Shown: positions 16,704 through 23,725, numbered from the stretch's first letter. The stretch is 32,038 nt of DNA from Aequorivita sp. (GCA_026646335.1 JAPKFY010000019.1:1-32038); one strand, 5' to 3'. A program made the numbers and translations. The notes: generated by a model from the sequence alone, not told the origin.

Positions 16704-17132
16704 ATGTTCTCAAAAGCGTGCGAATACGGAATAAGATCGGTCCTTTTCATAGCAGAGCAATCGCAACTAGATAAGAGACCCAATATTGTCGAAATTGCCA
16801 AAGCAGTTGATTCTCCGGAGCCATTTACCGCAAAAATCTGTCAGCAACTCGCGCGTTCGGGGATAATTCTTTCAAAGAAAGGTCCTAATGGCGGTTTCTA
16901 TTTAGAAAAAGGATCCAATCTCACTCTCGCGGAAATAGTTGCCTGTATTGATGGGGACTCTATTTTTAAAGGTTGTAGTTTAGGGCTTCCTGAATGTTCC
17001 TCAGCGCATCCTTGCCCGGTTCACGATCAGTTTAATGACGTACGGGAGGGCTTGAAAAAGATGTGTGAAAATACTACGGTTATGCAACTTTCTGAAAAAC
17101 TTCGGAAAGGGGAAACATTTTTGAAACTATAA
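16704..17132 (+). CDS. Rrf2 family transcriptional regulator (Fe-S type), copy 1
   Basis: 142-aa winged-helix regulator of the NsrR/IscR family. The start ATG 16704 gives MFSKACEYGIRSVLFIAEQ; upstream residues in the same frame would lie in the promoter. The HTH region covers about residues 28-65, with the wing KKGPNGGFYL. Three cysteines, C91, C98 and C104 (spacing C-x6-C-x5-C), are placed as in NsrR/IscR cluster ligands. Such proteins sense NO or Fe-S status through a [2Fe-2S] or [4Fe-4S] cluster. A clear paralogue follows 95 bases downstream. The neighbours (RIC, hemerythrin, AhpD-like) suggest nitrosative or oxidative stress control. Confidence 0.9.
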   Translation: MFSKACEYGIRSVLFIAEQSQLDKRPNIVEIAKAVDSPEPFTAKICQQLARSGIILSKKGPNGGFYLEKGSNLTLAEIVACIDGDSIFKGCSLGLPECSSAHPCPVHDQFNDVREGLKKMCENTTVMQLSEKLRKGETFLKL

Positions 17133-17164
17133 TCATTATGACCACTCTAAAGATTTAAATAATT

Positions 17165-17190
17165 TATTTCTGATAACTTTATCAGAAATA
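17165..17190 (+). promoter_or_regulatory. Perfect inverted repeat operator before Rrf2 copy 2
   Basis: TATTTCTGATAA (17165-17176), spacer CT, then its exact reverse complement TTATCAGAAATA (17179-17190). It overlaps the expected -33 region of the promoter whose -7 is at 17202. This fits an autoregulatory Rrf2 repressor site. Related half-sites occur at 17677 and 21212. Confidence 0.75.
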
Positions 17191-17201
17191 GGGATTTTAC
17201 G

Positions 17202-17209
17202 TACCTTTG
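17202..17209 (+). promoter_or_regulatory. -7 element of the second Rrf2 gene
   Basis: TACCTTTG, a perfect TAnnTTTG match, ends 19 bases before ATG 17228 and 19 bases after the inverted repeat. Confidence 0.65.
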
Positions 17210-17227
17210 CTTAATAAAAAATTGGTA

Positions 17228-17662
17228 ATGTTCTCAAAAGCGTGTCAATATGGAATAAAAGCAACGGTATATATAGCCTCGCAATCCTCTTTGGGCAATC
17301 GCGTTAGTTTGAAGGACATCGCCTTTAATGTTAATTCTCCCGAAGCATTTACCGCAAAAATCCTGCATCAATTAGCCAAGAGCAACATTCTCGATTCGCT
17401 AAAAGGGCCCACGGGTGGTTTTGTAATACCTGAGGGTAGGGCAGCGACCATTAAGTTGAGTGATATTGTTTCTGCCATAGATGGCGATTCTATATATATG
17501 GGTTGTGCCCTCGGGTTTGATTCATGCGATGCACACCAACCTTGCCCTATGCACAACAAGTTTGCGGGAATACGGGACGACTTGAAAAGAATGCTTCACA
17601 ATACCAGTCTTTATGAACTAGCCCATGGAGTGGATGACGGAATGTCCTTTTTAAAGCGATAA
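17228..17662 (+). CDS. Rrf2 family transcriptional regulator (Fe-S type), copy 2
   Basis: 144 aa, a paralogue of the preceding gene: MFSKACQYGIKATVYIAS, SPEAFTAKILHQLAKS and KGPTGGF are shared in order. The candidate cluster ligands C93, C100 and C106 keep the same C-x6-C-x5-C spacing. ATG 17228 is supported by the -7 element and operator just upstream; an earlier frame start at 17207 would be inside the promoter. A perfect 26-bp palindrome ahead suggests autorepression. It may control the cupin-AhpD-reductase genes downstream. The ligand sensed (NO, Fe-S or redox) is inferred. Confidence 0.9.
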   Translation: MFSKACQYGIKATVYIASQSSLGNRVSLKDIAFNVNSPEAFTAKILHQLAKSNILDSLKGPTGGFVIPEGRAATIKLSDIVSAIDGDSIYMGCALGFDSCDAHQPCPMHNKFAGIRDDLKRMLHNTSLYELAHGVDDGMSFLKR

Positions 17663-17676
17663 TTTTTTTTTACAAC

Positions 17677-17702
17677 TATTTATGATAAAAAGGTAAGAAA
17701 AT
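17677..17702 (+). promoter_or_regulatory. Imperfect Rrf2-type operator before the cupin gene
   Basis: The left half TATTTATGATAA (17677-17688) matches the perfect palindrome arm at 11 of 12 positions. The right half after a 2-nt spacer matches 6 of 12 (TnAGAAA core). It overlaps the start codon at 17701, as expected for repression. Confidence 0.4.
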
Positions 17703-17997
17703 GGAAGCCTCAAACAAACCCGAAATGACACCGCTGAAAAAAGGTGAAATGTTCAAAATACTCGACATAACTGCCAAGACTGGAATGGAAATGCCAATTC
17801 ATCACAGCACCAAAGAAGCCGTGGTCGTTGTTTTGAGGGGCGAAGCAATTTTAAAAATGCAAGACAAACAGCATACGCTTTTTCAGGGTTCTACCTTTAT
17901 TATTCCGCAAATGGTAGAGCACAGCCTGAAGATTACTGCTGATTTTCACGCAATTGCGATCATGGAAAATGCTTCAATTATTGAATTTGAAAGTTAA
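17701..17997 (+). CDS. Small cupin domain protein
   Basis: 98 aa, a single cupin_2 barrel. PIHHSTKEAVVVVLRGEAIL corresponds to cupin motif 1 with HH and E, and the second strand set FIIPQMVEHSLKI to motif 2 with the final His. So a metal site of three His and one Glu is plausible. It is cytoplasmic. The gene lies 38 bases after the second Rrf2 gene and precedes an AhpD-like gene by about 50 bases, and is probably part of the same regulated cluster. The substrate is unknown; it may be a quercetinase-like or sensor cupin. Confidence 0.85.
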   Translation: MEASNKPEMTPLKKGEMFKILDITAKTGMEMPIHHSTKEAVVVVLRGEAILKMQDKQHTLFQGSTFIIPQMVEHSLKITADFHAIAIMENASIIEFES

Positions 17998-18049
17998 GAC
18001 TTCATTAACTTGAATCAGGTTAGAATAATAATAATTTTATAAAATAAAA

Positions 18050-18391
18050 ATGATGGAAAACTCAGAAATGTTCCCAAAAACTACCCGCGAACTGGGAGAA
18101 AAAAAAGCAGCACTTGCTCCGCAGAATATAGAAGCTTGGCGAAATTTCAGTAAAACGGTATTTCAGGCCGGGGCCTTGGATGAAAAAACAAAACAGCTCA
18201 TTGCCGTTGCAGTGGCACACGTTACCCAGTGCCCTTACTGCATTCGTGCCCATACGCCACAAGCAATGCGCAAAGGCGCAAGCAAAGAAGAAATAATGGA
18301 AGCCATTTGGGTAGCCGCAGAAATGCGCGCAGGAGCTGCTTATGCACACGCCAGCCTTGCTATGGAGGAAATGGAGAAGCACAGCCATTAA
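18050..18391 (+). CDS. AhpD-like carboxymuconolactone decarboxylase family protein
   Basis: 113 aa with the alkylhydroperoxidase D fold. The redox motif CPYC (C61, C64) is followed by H68, as in AhpD (E-x-C-x-x-C-x-x-x-H type). KQLIAVAVAHVTQCPYCIRAHTPQA is highly typical. Proteins of this kind reduce peroxides or act as protein disulphide partners. The start has two adjacent ATGs (18050 and 18053). It is followed after 48 bases by a flavin reductase-like gene that could supply electrons. Confidence 0.9.
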   Translation: MMENSEMFPKTTRELGEKKAALAPQNIEAWRNFSKTVFQAGALDEKTKQLIAVAVAHVTQCPYCIRAHTPQAMRKGASKEEIMEAIWVAAEMRAGAAYAHASLAMEEMEKHSH

Positions 18392-18439
18392 AACTTTCAA
18401 TAGTTGAAAAGGTTTGGAGCAAATTAAACAATATTGATT

Positions 18440-19110
18440 ATGAAAAATGAACCCGTTAAAATAAAAACTATCAAGCGCCTTACACGCGATGTATTGCAGA
18501 TTGTAACAGAAAAACCCTTTGGAACCGATTTTACACCCGGTCAAGCAACTGAATTTTTATAGACAAAAAAGGCTGGCAAAACGAGGGCAGGCCCTTCACA
18601 TTTACCTGTCTTCCCAAGGATGACTATCTTGAATTTATTATAAAAACTTATCCCGAACTGAAAGGGGTTACCAATGAATTGCTGAGTTTGAAGGCAGGGG
18701 ACAGCTTGATAGTGAACGATATTTTCGGCGCCATCGAATATAAAGGCGAAGGGGTTTTCATTGCAGGTGGGGCAGGGGTTACTCCCTTTATTTCAATTTT
18801 CCGTTATTTAAGGGAAAAGAACTCACTTGGAAATAACAAACTCATTTTTGCCAACAAGACAAAGGCCGATATCATTTTGAAAGATGAATTTGAAAAGATG
18901 CTGGGCGATAAATTCATCAATATTCTTTCAAGTGAAAAAACTGAAAAATATGCTTATGGACAGATTTCGGAAGATTTTATAAAAAAGAATGGAACTCTCT
19001 CGAATTCATATTTTTATCTCTGTGGTCCACCATCGATGATGGATGCAGTGGAAAAACAATTGATAAATTTGAAAGTTCCGGCTGATAAAATTGTAAAAGA
19101 AGAATTTTAG
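18440..19110 (+). pseudogene. Ferredoxin-NADP reductase-like flavoprotein, frameshifted
   Basis: From ATG 18440 the frame reads 40 codons (VKIKTIKRLTRDVLQIV, then TPGQATEFL) and stops at TAG 18560. In the -1 frame the protein continues at once as IDKKGWQNEGRPFTF and runs to 19110 without another stop. The joined product is about 223 aa. RPFTF is the flavin-binding RxYT-like motif, GGAGVTPFISIF the NAD(P)-binding glycine loop and YLCGPPSMM the C-terminal motif. The shift lies at a run of five T (18554-18558), where one extra T would restore the frame. It may be a sequencing error in a homopolymer, a recent mutation or, less likely, slippage. The gene sits between two AhpD-like genes. Confidence 0.8.
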
Positions 19111-19144
19111 GTTGTTTCTTATTAGTCCGTAAAAAACACACATT

Positions 19145-19597
19145 ATGCAAAAAAAGAGATTGGATTATTATGAAACGGATCCGAAAGCCATTTCGGGAAT
19201 GTTAGAAATCGAAAAGTATGTTGCGGGCTCAGGTCTTGAGCGCAGTCTTTATGAATTGGTAAAACTCCGTGCTTCGCAAATCAACGGTTGTGCTTATTGC
19301 ATTGATATACATTCCAAAGATGCGCGCAAAGCAGGTGAAACTGAGCAGCGACTTTATACACTATCGGCTTGGCGTGAAACCTCATTTTATTCAGAGAGAG
19401 AACGCGCTGCTTTAACTTGGACAGAGGCCCTGACATTAATTTCTGAGAACGATGTTGCCGATTCACTATATGAAGAAATGCGAAAACATTTCAGCGAAAA
19501 AGAGCAACTGGCGCTAACAATGACAATTATCGCCATCAATGGCTGGAACCGTTTGGCCATAGGATTTCGGGTAGAACCTGGAAGTTACAATCCTTAA
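19145..19597 (+). CDS. AhpD-like carboxymuconolactone decarboxylase family protein (longer type)
   Basis: 150 aa, a second member of the AhpD/CMD superfamily. It has the motif CAYC (C49, C52) and H56 in NGCAYCIDIHSKDARKAG. The C-terminal half (ERERAALTWTEALT and INGWNRLAIGFR) matches the YfgM/Rv2499-like "CMD family" proteins of about 150 aa common in stress loci. It lies 34 bases after the frameshifted reductase and before an SDR gene. It is likely to handle peroxides or reactive species using the CxxC pair; the physiological substrate is unknown. Confidence 0.9.
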   Translation: MQKKRLDYYETDPKAISGMLEIEKYVAGSGLERSLYELVKLRASQINGCAYCIDIHSKDARKAGETEQRLYTLSAWRETSFYSERERAALTWTEALTLISENDVADSLYEEMRKHFSEKEQLALTMTIIAINGWNRLAIGFRVEPGSYNP

Positions 19598-19635
19598 ATT
19601 GGTTTTCAGATAATTTATTTTAAATAATAACGAAG

Positions 19636-20349
19636 ATGAAAATTCCCAATAAAATTGCAATCGTCACAGGAGCCAGCAGTGGGTTAGGGGCAGCCATTTC
19701 CAATGCCTTGGTAGCAGAGGGCGCAACAGTTTACGGACTTGCTCGAAATAGTGATGCGCTTAAAGTGGTGCAAAAAAAATTGGGCAATGATTTTATTCCA
19801 ATAACGCTTGATATTTCAGAAGAAAAAGCTGTAAAAAATTGGGTTTTCGAAACTTTTTCAGATGAAAAATCCCCAGATATACTGGTCAACAATGCAGGAA
19901 CAGGTTGCTTCGGAAAAATTGACGAAATGCCTTCCGATGAATGGTACAAAATGATAAATACGAATCTCAACGGGATGTACTGTATCACTTCCCAAATTGT
20001 GAAGTTGATGAAAGCCAAAAAAGAAAGTTCGCACATTATTAACATTGGCTCCATTTTAGGCACCACAACTCGTGCCGAAGGTGCTGCCTATTGTGCAACA
20101 AAGTATGGGATAAGTGGTTTTAGTGAAGCGCTTTTTAAGGAATTACGGGAATACAATATTAAAGTAAGCTGCTTAAACCCTGGCTCCATCGATACCAGTT
20201 TTTTCAAAAGCTCTGGAATACAAGCTCATAGCAATATGCTTCAAGCTGAAGACATTGCGTCAACTATGTTGCACATTCTAAAAACACCGGACAATATGTT
20301 AATAAGCGAGATGACCGTTCGGCCATTAAACCCGAGAGCGCCTGAATAA
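19636..20349 (+). CDS. Short-chain dehydrogenase/reductase
   Basis: 237 aa, classical SDR. The nucleotide-binding TGASSGLG starts at residue 11, NNAG is present in ILVNNAGTG, Ser in NIGSILGT and the catalytic YCATK precede helix F. Asp or Arg in GLARNSDAL after strand 2 suggests NADP preference. The enzyme is cytoplasmic. It is separated by 38 bases from the AhpD-like gene and probably belongs to the same transcription unit. A possible half-operator TTTCAGATAA lies at 19604-19613 but is too weak to call. The substrate is not known. Confidence 0.9.
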   Translation: MKIPNKIAIVTGASSGLGAAISNALVAEGATVYGLARNSDALKVVQKKLGNDFIPITLDISEEKAVKNWVFETFSDEKSPDILVNNAGTGCFGKIDEMPSDEWYKMINTNLNGMYCITSQIVKLMKAKKESSHIINIGSILGTTTRAEGAAYCATKYGISGFSEALFKELREYNIKVSCLNPGSIDTSFFKSSGIQAHSNMLQAEDIASTMLHILKTPDNMLISEMTVRPLNPRAPE

Positions 20350-20391
20350 TTTTATTTTAGGAAAAGTATTTGATTTTTTAATTTAACAGAA

Positions 20392-20685
20392 ATGGACTAT
20401 ATTCATCGTTTTCTTGCGTTTTTTAAGAATAAAGAGAAAGAAGAGACCAAAGAACCAGTTGGCGAGCAAAATTGTTCTTTTTGTTGGGGTTACCAAGAAT
20501 ATGATGAAAAAATAAGGTTGCTGCCAAAAGATAAGTATATAGATGTGAAAAACCATCAGGATAAATACGTTAAAGTTGGAAAATTTATGATGGAACATGT
20601 GGATGGATTTAAAAATAAAAAGAGAATCGTTGAGCGTTGTCCAGAATGTGGCGGTAAGCGAATTAAATATAAAGAAAACTCTTAA
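20392..20685 (+). CDS. Small Zn-ribbon-like protein of unknown function
   Basis: 97 aa, not recognised. Two CxxC pairs, C28/C31 (NCSFCWGYQEY) and C83/C86 (RCPECGGKR), are spaced by about 50 residues and would form one zinc or iron site. The region between is charged and contains KYIDVKNHQDKYVKVGKFM. There is no signal peptide. The gene ends 4 bases before the hemerythrin gene, so the two are co-expressed and may act together. Confidence 0.75.
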   Translation: MDYIHRFLAFFKNKEKEETKEPVGEQNCSFCWGYQEYDEKIRLLPKDKYIDVKNHQDKYVKVGKFMMEHVDGFKNKKRIVERCPECGGKRIKYKENS

Positions 20686-20689
20686 ATCT

Positions 20690-21154
20690 ATGGAAAAGAA
20701 AAAACCTATAAAACGCCATAAAGCATTGCAACCGCTGAGTAGACAACATCATTTTGGGCTGCTGTTCAGTTGGAAGATTCGAAAAGGGTTTAGCAAAAAT
20801 ATTGACATCGACCGTATGCAGGAATATGCAAAGTGGTTTTATGAACACGAAATAAAACCCCATTTCAGGGACGAGGAAAAATATCTTTTTCCAATACTTG
20901 AGGAAGACAACGAATTAGTTGAACGCGCTTTGAAGGAACACAGACGAATAATGCGACTGTTTAATGATATAAGAAATCCTGAGAAGTCCCTAAATTGCTT
21001 GGAAGAGGAACTAGATGCTCACATTCGTTTTGAGGAACGCATACTTTTCAATGAAATACAAAAAGTTGCTACTGAGACACAACTTGAAAAAATTGAGAAA
21101 ATCCACAACGGTATAGAAAAATCTCCCGATTACCACGATCCCTTTTGGGAATAA
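20690..21154 (+). CDS. Hemerythrin HHE domain protein
   Basis: 154 aa from ATG 20690; a longer in-frame extension would overlap the Zn-ribbon gene. Di-iron ligands of the HHE four-helix bundle are visible: H20/H21 (LSRQHHFGLLF), H53 and H58 with E62/E63 (YEHEIKPHFRDEEKYLFP), H84 (LKEHRRI) and H112 with the following E (DAHIRFEERILF). Such proteins bind O2 or NO or store iron. The neighbours (RIC immediately downstream) suggest NO or iron-sulphur stress. Cytoplasmic. Confidence 0.9.
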   Translation: MEKKKPIKRHKALQPLSRQHHFGLLFSWKIRKGFSKNIDIDRMQEYAKWFYEHEIKPHFRDEEKYLFPILEEDNELVERALKEHRRIMRLFNDIRNPEKSLNCLEEELDAHIRFEERILFNEIQKVATETQLEKIEKIHNGIEKSPDYHDPFWE

Positions 21155-21211
21155 CATCTTTTTATTAAATTATTTTATTTGTTAATTACTAATGAGTTAT
21201 ATGCAAAAATC

Positions 21212-21237
21212 TATTTCTGATAAAAATGTCATTTTAT
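21212..21237 (+). promoter_or_regulatory. Rrf2-type half-operator upstream of RIC
   Basis: TATTTCTGATAA (21212-21223) is identical to one arm of the perfect palindrome at 17165. The other half after a 2-nt spacer is degenerate, keeping TnTCA. It directly abuts the FNR/DNR-type box at 21237. Confidence 0.5.
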
Positions 21238-21279
21238 GATTTAAGTCATACTTTATTACTTTTTTTCTAATGAAATTTG
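21237..21279 (+). promoter_or_regulatory. RIC promoter: FNR/DNR-type box plus -7
   Basis: TGATTTAAGTCA at 21237-21248 (ATGA-N6-TCAT with flanks) and GAAATTTG at 21272-21279, one mismatch from TAnnTTTG. The centre-to-G distance is 36.5 bp. Confidence 0.7.
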
Positions 21280-21304
21280 CGTCATTATTATTCATTAAAA
21301 TTAT

Positions 21305-22036
21305 ATGACAATGACAACACTTCAAGAACGAACCGTAGCCGATGTGGTTACCGAAAACATAAAAGCTGCACACATTTTCAAAAAACACGGCATAGACTTT
21401 TGCTGTGGCGGCGGAATCAGCATTAAAAGGGCTTGTGAAAAGGCGAAGATAGATCCTTCAATTTTAGAAGCAGAACTTCTAAATCTGGATACAGTACAGG
21501 ACCGCGCCTATGATTATAACAGTTGGAAACTCGACTTTTTGACGGACCATATCATAAATGTGCACCATCACTACGTTGAGGAAAGCAGCCCATTGCTTTT
21601 GCAATATTCAAAACGTGTAAACCATGTTCACGGACATCATTATACTGAACTTGCGGAGATAGAGAGTTTGGTAACAAAGGTTGTTCAGGAATTGGCCGCA
21701 CATTTGAAAAAGGAAGAATTGATACTTTTCCCTTTTATCAAAAAACTTGTAACCGCCGAACGCGAAAACAGCGAAGTGCCCACAATTCATTTCGGTACTG
21801 TTGAAAACCCTATAAAAATGATGGAGGAGGAACACGAGGAAGCTGGCGAGATTTTGCGTAGGATTTCAAAATTGAGCAACAACTATACCCCACCACAGGG
21901 CGCTTGCAACACCTATCGTGCATTTTACGCAAAGCTTGAAGAGTTTGAGCAGGATCTGCACCAACACATACATTTAGAAAATAATATCCTTTTCCCAAAA
22001 GCATTGAATTTGGAAAAGAAACTTAAAAAAAACTAA
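21305..22036 (+). CDS. ric: Iron-sulfur cluster repair di-iron protein RIC (ScdA/YtfE family)
   Basis: 243 aa. Repairs Fe-S clusters damaged by NO or peroxide. The N-terminal DUF542/ScdA-N domain includes VADVVTENIKAAHIF and the conserved CCGGG (C33, C34 in GIDFCCGGGISIK). The C-terminal hemerythrin-like di-iron domain has HHHYVEESSPLLL, HGHHYTELAEIE, HLKKEELILFPFIK, EEEHEEAGEIL and HIHLENNILFPKA. Family length is typical. It is preceded by both an FNR/DNR-type box and an Rrf2-type half-site and ended by a strong terminator. The assignment is firm. Confidence 0.96.
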   Translation: MTMTTLQERTVADVVTENIKAAHIFKKHGIDFCCGGGISIKRACEKAKIDPSILEAELLNLDTVQDRAYDYNSWKLDFLTDHIINVHHHYVEESSPLLLQYSKRVNHVHGHHYTELAEIESLVTKVVQELAAHLKKEELILFPFIKKLVTAERENSEVPTIHFGTVENPIKMMEEEHEEAGEILRRISKLSNNYTPPQGACNTYRAFYAKLEEFEQDLHQHIHLENNILFPKALNLEKKLKKN

Positions 22037-22094
22037 TTCTATAAATTAGTATCCCCATCCCCAAATCTTGATTTTTATTTAATTGGTTTTTAGG

Positions 22095-22152
22095 ACAGTT
22101 CGGAAGTTTGGCAATTATGAATGTTTGCTGCCAAATTCCGGACTGTTTTTTT
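22095..22152 (+). terminator. Strong rho-independent terminator after RIC
   Basis: Left arm 22095-22113 and right arm 22129-22146 pair over 18 bp with one bulged G and one G-U pair, loop 15 nt, followed by seven T (22146-22152). It ends only 11 bases before the likely start of the next gene, so it may also act as an attenuator for that gene. Confidence 0.85.
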
Positions 22153-22163
22153 AATTTTACGGC

Positions 22164-23381
22164 TTGATAGATTTAAAAAAACATATAGGCATAGCCTTGG
22201 CTTATTTTTTGGTCGTAGCATTAATGGGTGTTCTGTTGAGGTTTTATGTTGTTACCTCACTTCCCTTCAATTATAAATTTCTCCTTCACGCACATTCCCA
22301 CACTGCTCTCTTGGGCTGGATTTATTTGGGATTGGCAACCTTGATTTACAAAATTTTTCTTTCTGTAGCAGAAAAATCGAAACATTACAAGCGCATCTTC
22401 CTCTTCACAAATATTTGTATTTTAGGAATGTTAGTAACCTTTCCCATTCAGGGTTATGCATTGTTCTCCATTATTTTTTCAACGCTGTTTTTGTTCGCTT
22501 CCTATTGGTTTGCCTGGTTTTCGATAAAGCACATTCCGCCCCATTTCAAAAATCGTTTTTCTTGGAAACTCATAAAGACTTCGCTTTGGTATCTTGTTAT
22601 TTCCAGCCTTGGGCCGTGGGCTATTGGCGGTGTGATGGCAACCTTGGGCACGGAATCCATTTGGTACAAAACATCCATTTATTTTTATCTTCATTTTCAA
22701 TATAACGGATGGTTTATCTTGGCGCTCTTGGGGGTTTTGTTTTATATTTTTGAAGAAAAGGGAATTCAGTTTGACCCTGAAAAACTGAAATCATTTTTCC
22801 TGCTTCTGAATTTTGGCGTGTTGTTTACCTTATTCCTTTCGGCACTTTGGTTTGTTCCGCCCATTGTTTTTTATTTGGTCGGATTAGCTGGGGCTGTGGC
22901 CCAAGGGCTTGCTTTTTATGAACTTTATTTGCTTCTCAAAGACCATTTTCCTCGCGTACAAAAATCATTTGCACCCGGAGCTTTTTTTCTCCTGAAAATA
23001 GCCGGAGGTTTACTTGTTGCAAAACTGTTGATTCAACTTTTCTCTGCCCACCCATATGTGGCAAGATTGGCCTTTCAGCTAAAAGATTTTGTAATAGGAT
23101 ATCTTCATTTGGTTTTTCTGGGCATCGTAATAACAACATTACTTGCTTTTTTGAACTATTTTAAATTAATAAAAATTCCCAAAAGCTTTATTTGGACCTT
23201 CATTTTTTCTCTTGCAACTACTGAACTTTTAGTCTTTTATAATGCCTTCGCTCTTTGGTTAAAACTTCCGTTTATTTCAAACTATTATATGTTATTGGCA
23301 ATTTTGAGTCTGAGCTTTCCGATAGCGGTGTCAATTCTTTTTTTTAAAAATATCTTTCCGGAGTATTCCAAAAATGGTTAA
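22164..23381 (+). CDS. 12-helix membrane protein with haem-copper-like histidine pattern
   Basis: 405 aa from a TTG at 22164 (MIDLKKHIGIALAYF); no ATG is available before the first helix. About 12 membrane helices. Histidines occur where haem-copper oxidase subunit I helices carry them: H42, H44 and H46 in helix 2 (LLHAHSHTALLGWIY), H177 in helix 6 (YLHFQYNGWF) and H315 in helix 10 (GYLHLVFLG). There is no HH pair of the CuB/FeB type, so an active binuclear site is unlikely. It may be a haem-binding NnrS-like or oxidase-derived protein; I am not sure of the family. It lies between RIC and the cbb3 genes. Confidence 0.75.
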   Translation: MIDLKKHIGIALAYFLVVALMGVLLRFYVVTSLPFNYKFLLHAHSHTALLGWIYLGLATLIYKIFLSVAEKSKHYKRIFLFTNICILGMLVTFPIQGYALFSIIFSTLFLFASYWFAWFSIKHIPPHFKNRFSWKLIKTSLWYLVISSLGPWAIGGVMATLGTESIWYKTSIYFYLHFQYNGWFILALLGVLFYIFEEKGIQFDPEKLKSFFLLLNFGVLFTLFLSALWFVPPIVFYLVGLAGAVAQGLAFYELYLLLKDHFPRVQKSFAPGAFFLLKIAGGLLVAKLLIQLFSAHPYVARLAFQLKDFVIGYLHLVFLGIVITTLLAFLNYFKLIKIPKSFIWTFIFSLATTELLVFYNAFALWLKLPFISNYYMLLAILSLSFPIAVSILFFKNIFPEYSKNG

Positions 23382-23449
23382 AATTGCTTACATTCAATTC
23401 TTTTATTTGCCACATTTACTGATGTTTATTAACCAATAAATTTCGAGAT

Positions 23450-23659
23450 ATGAAAAAAAACATGGGCGGCCCAGACCGTACAATTCGACTTCTAATAGCT
23501 GCAATTCTGGTGGCTTTGTATTATTTTGATGTTATTGACGGAACTTCGGCTATTGTATTGTTAGTAGTTGCTGCTATTTTTGTTTTAACTAGTTTTATTA
23601 GTTTTTGCCCGCTTTACACACTTTTGGGGGTAAATACATGTAAGGTCAGAAAGGGTTAA
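23450..23659 (+). CDS. DUF2892 (YgaP-like) small membrane protein
   Basis: 69 aa. MKKNMGGPDRTIRLLIAA opens the DUF2892 domain, with two membrane helices (about 15-29 and 33-51) and the conserved ending CPLYTLLGVNTC. In Bacteroidota such proteins are often found near oxidase or sulphur genes; the role is unknown. A weak -7 element (TTTATTTG) lies at 23402-23409 with no FNR-type box at the standard distance. Confidence 0.9.
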   Translation: MKKNMGGPDRTIRLLIAAILVALYYFDVIDGTSAIVLLVVAAIFVLTSFISFCPLYTLLGVNTCKVRKG

Positions 23660-23682
23660 AATAGCGTGATGATTAGGTTTAG

Positions 23683-23725
23683 TGATATTTATCATTTTTT
23701 AAAATGTGGACATTACCAAACTTTG
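23683..23725 (+). promoter_or_regulatory. ccoI promoter: FNR-type box plus -7
   Basis: TGATATTTATCA at 23683-23694 is a symmetric FNR core (TGAT-N4-ATCA). AAACTTTG at 23718-23725 differs from TAnnTTTG at one base. The centre-to-G distance is 36.5 bp. The ATG of ccoI follows 31 bases later. Confidence 0.7.

Noticed and set aside
18554-18560. Programmed -1 frameshift in the ferredoxin reductase
   Set aside because: The site A-TTT-TTA lacks the three identical first bases of a canonical slippery heptamer and I see no clear downstream stem; a lost T in a homopolymer is simpler.
19604-19613. TTTCAGATAA before the SDR gene as a further Rrf2 half-operator
   Set aside because: The matching second half is missing and a 10-bp AT-rich match is expected by chance.
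23366-23409. FNR-type promoter for the DUF2892 gene
   Set aside because: A weak -7 (TTTATTTG) exists but no TGA-N6-TCA box lies at or near the required distance.
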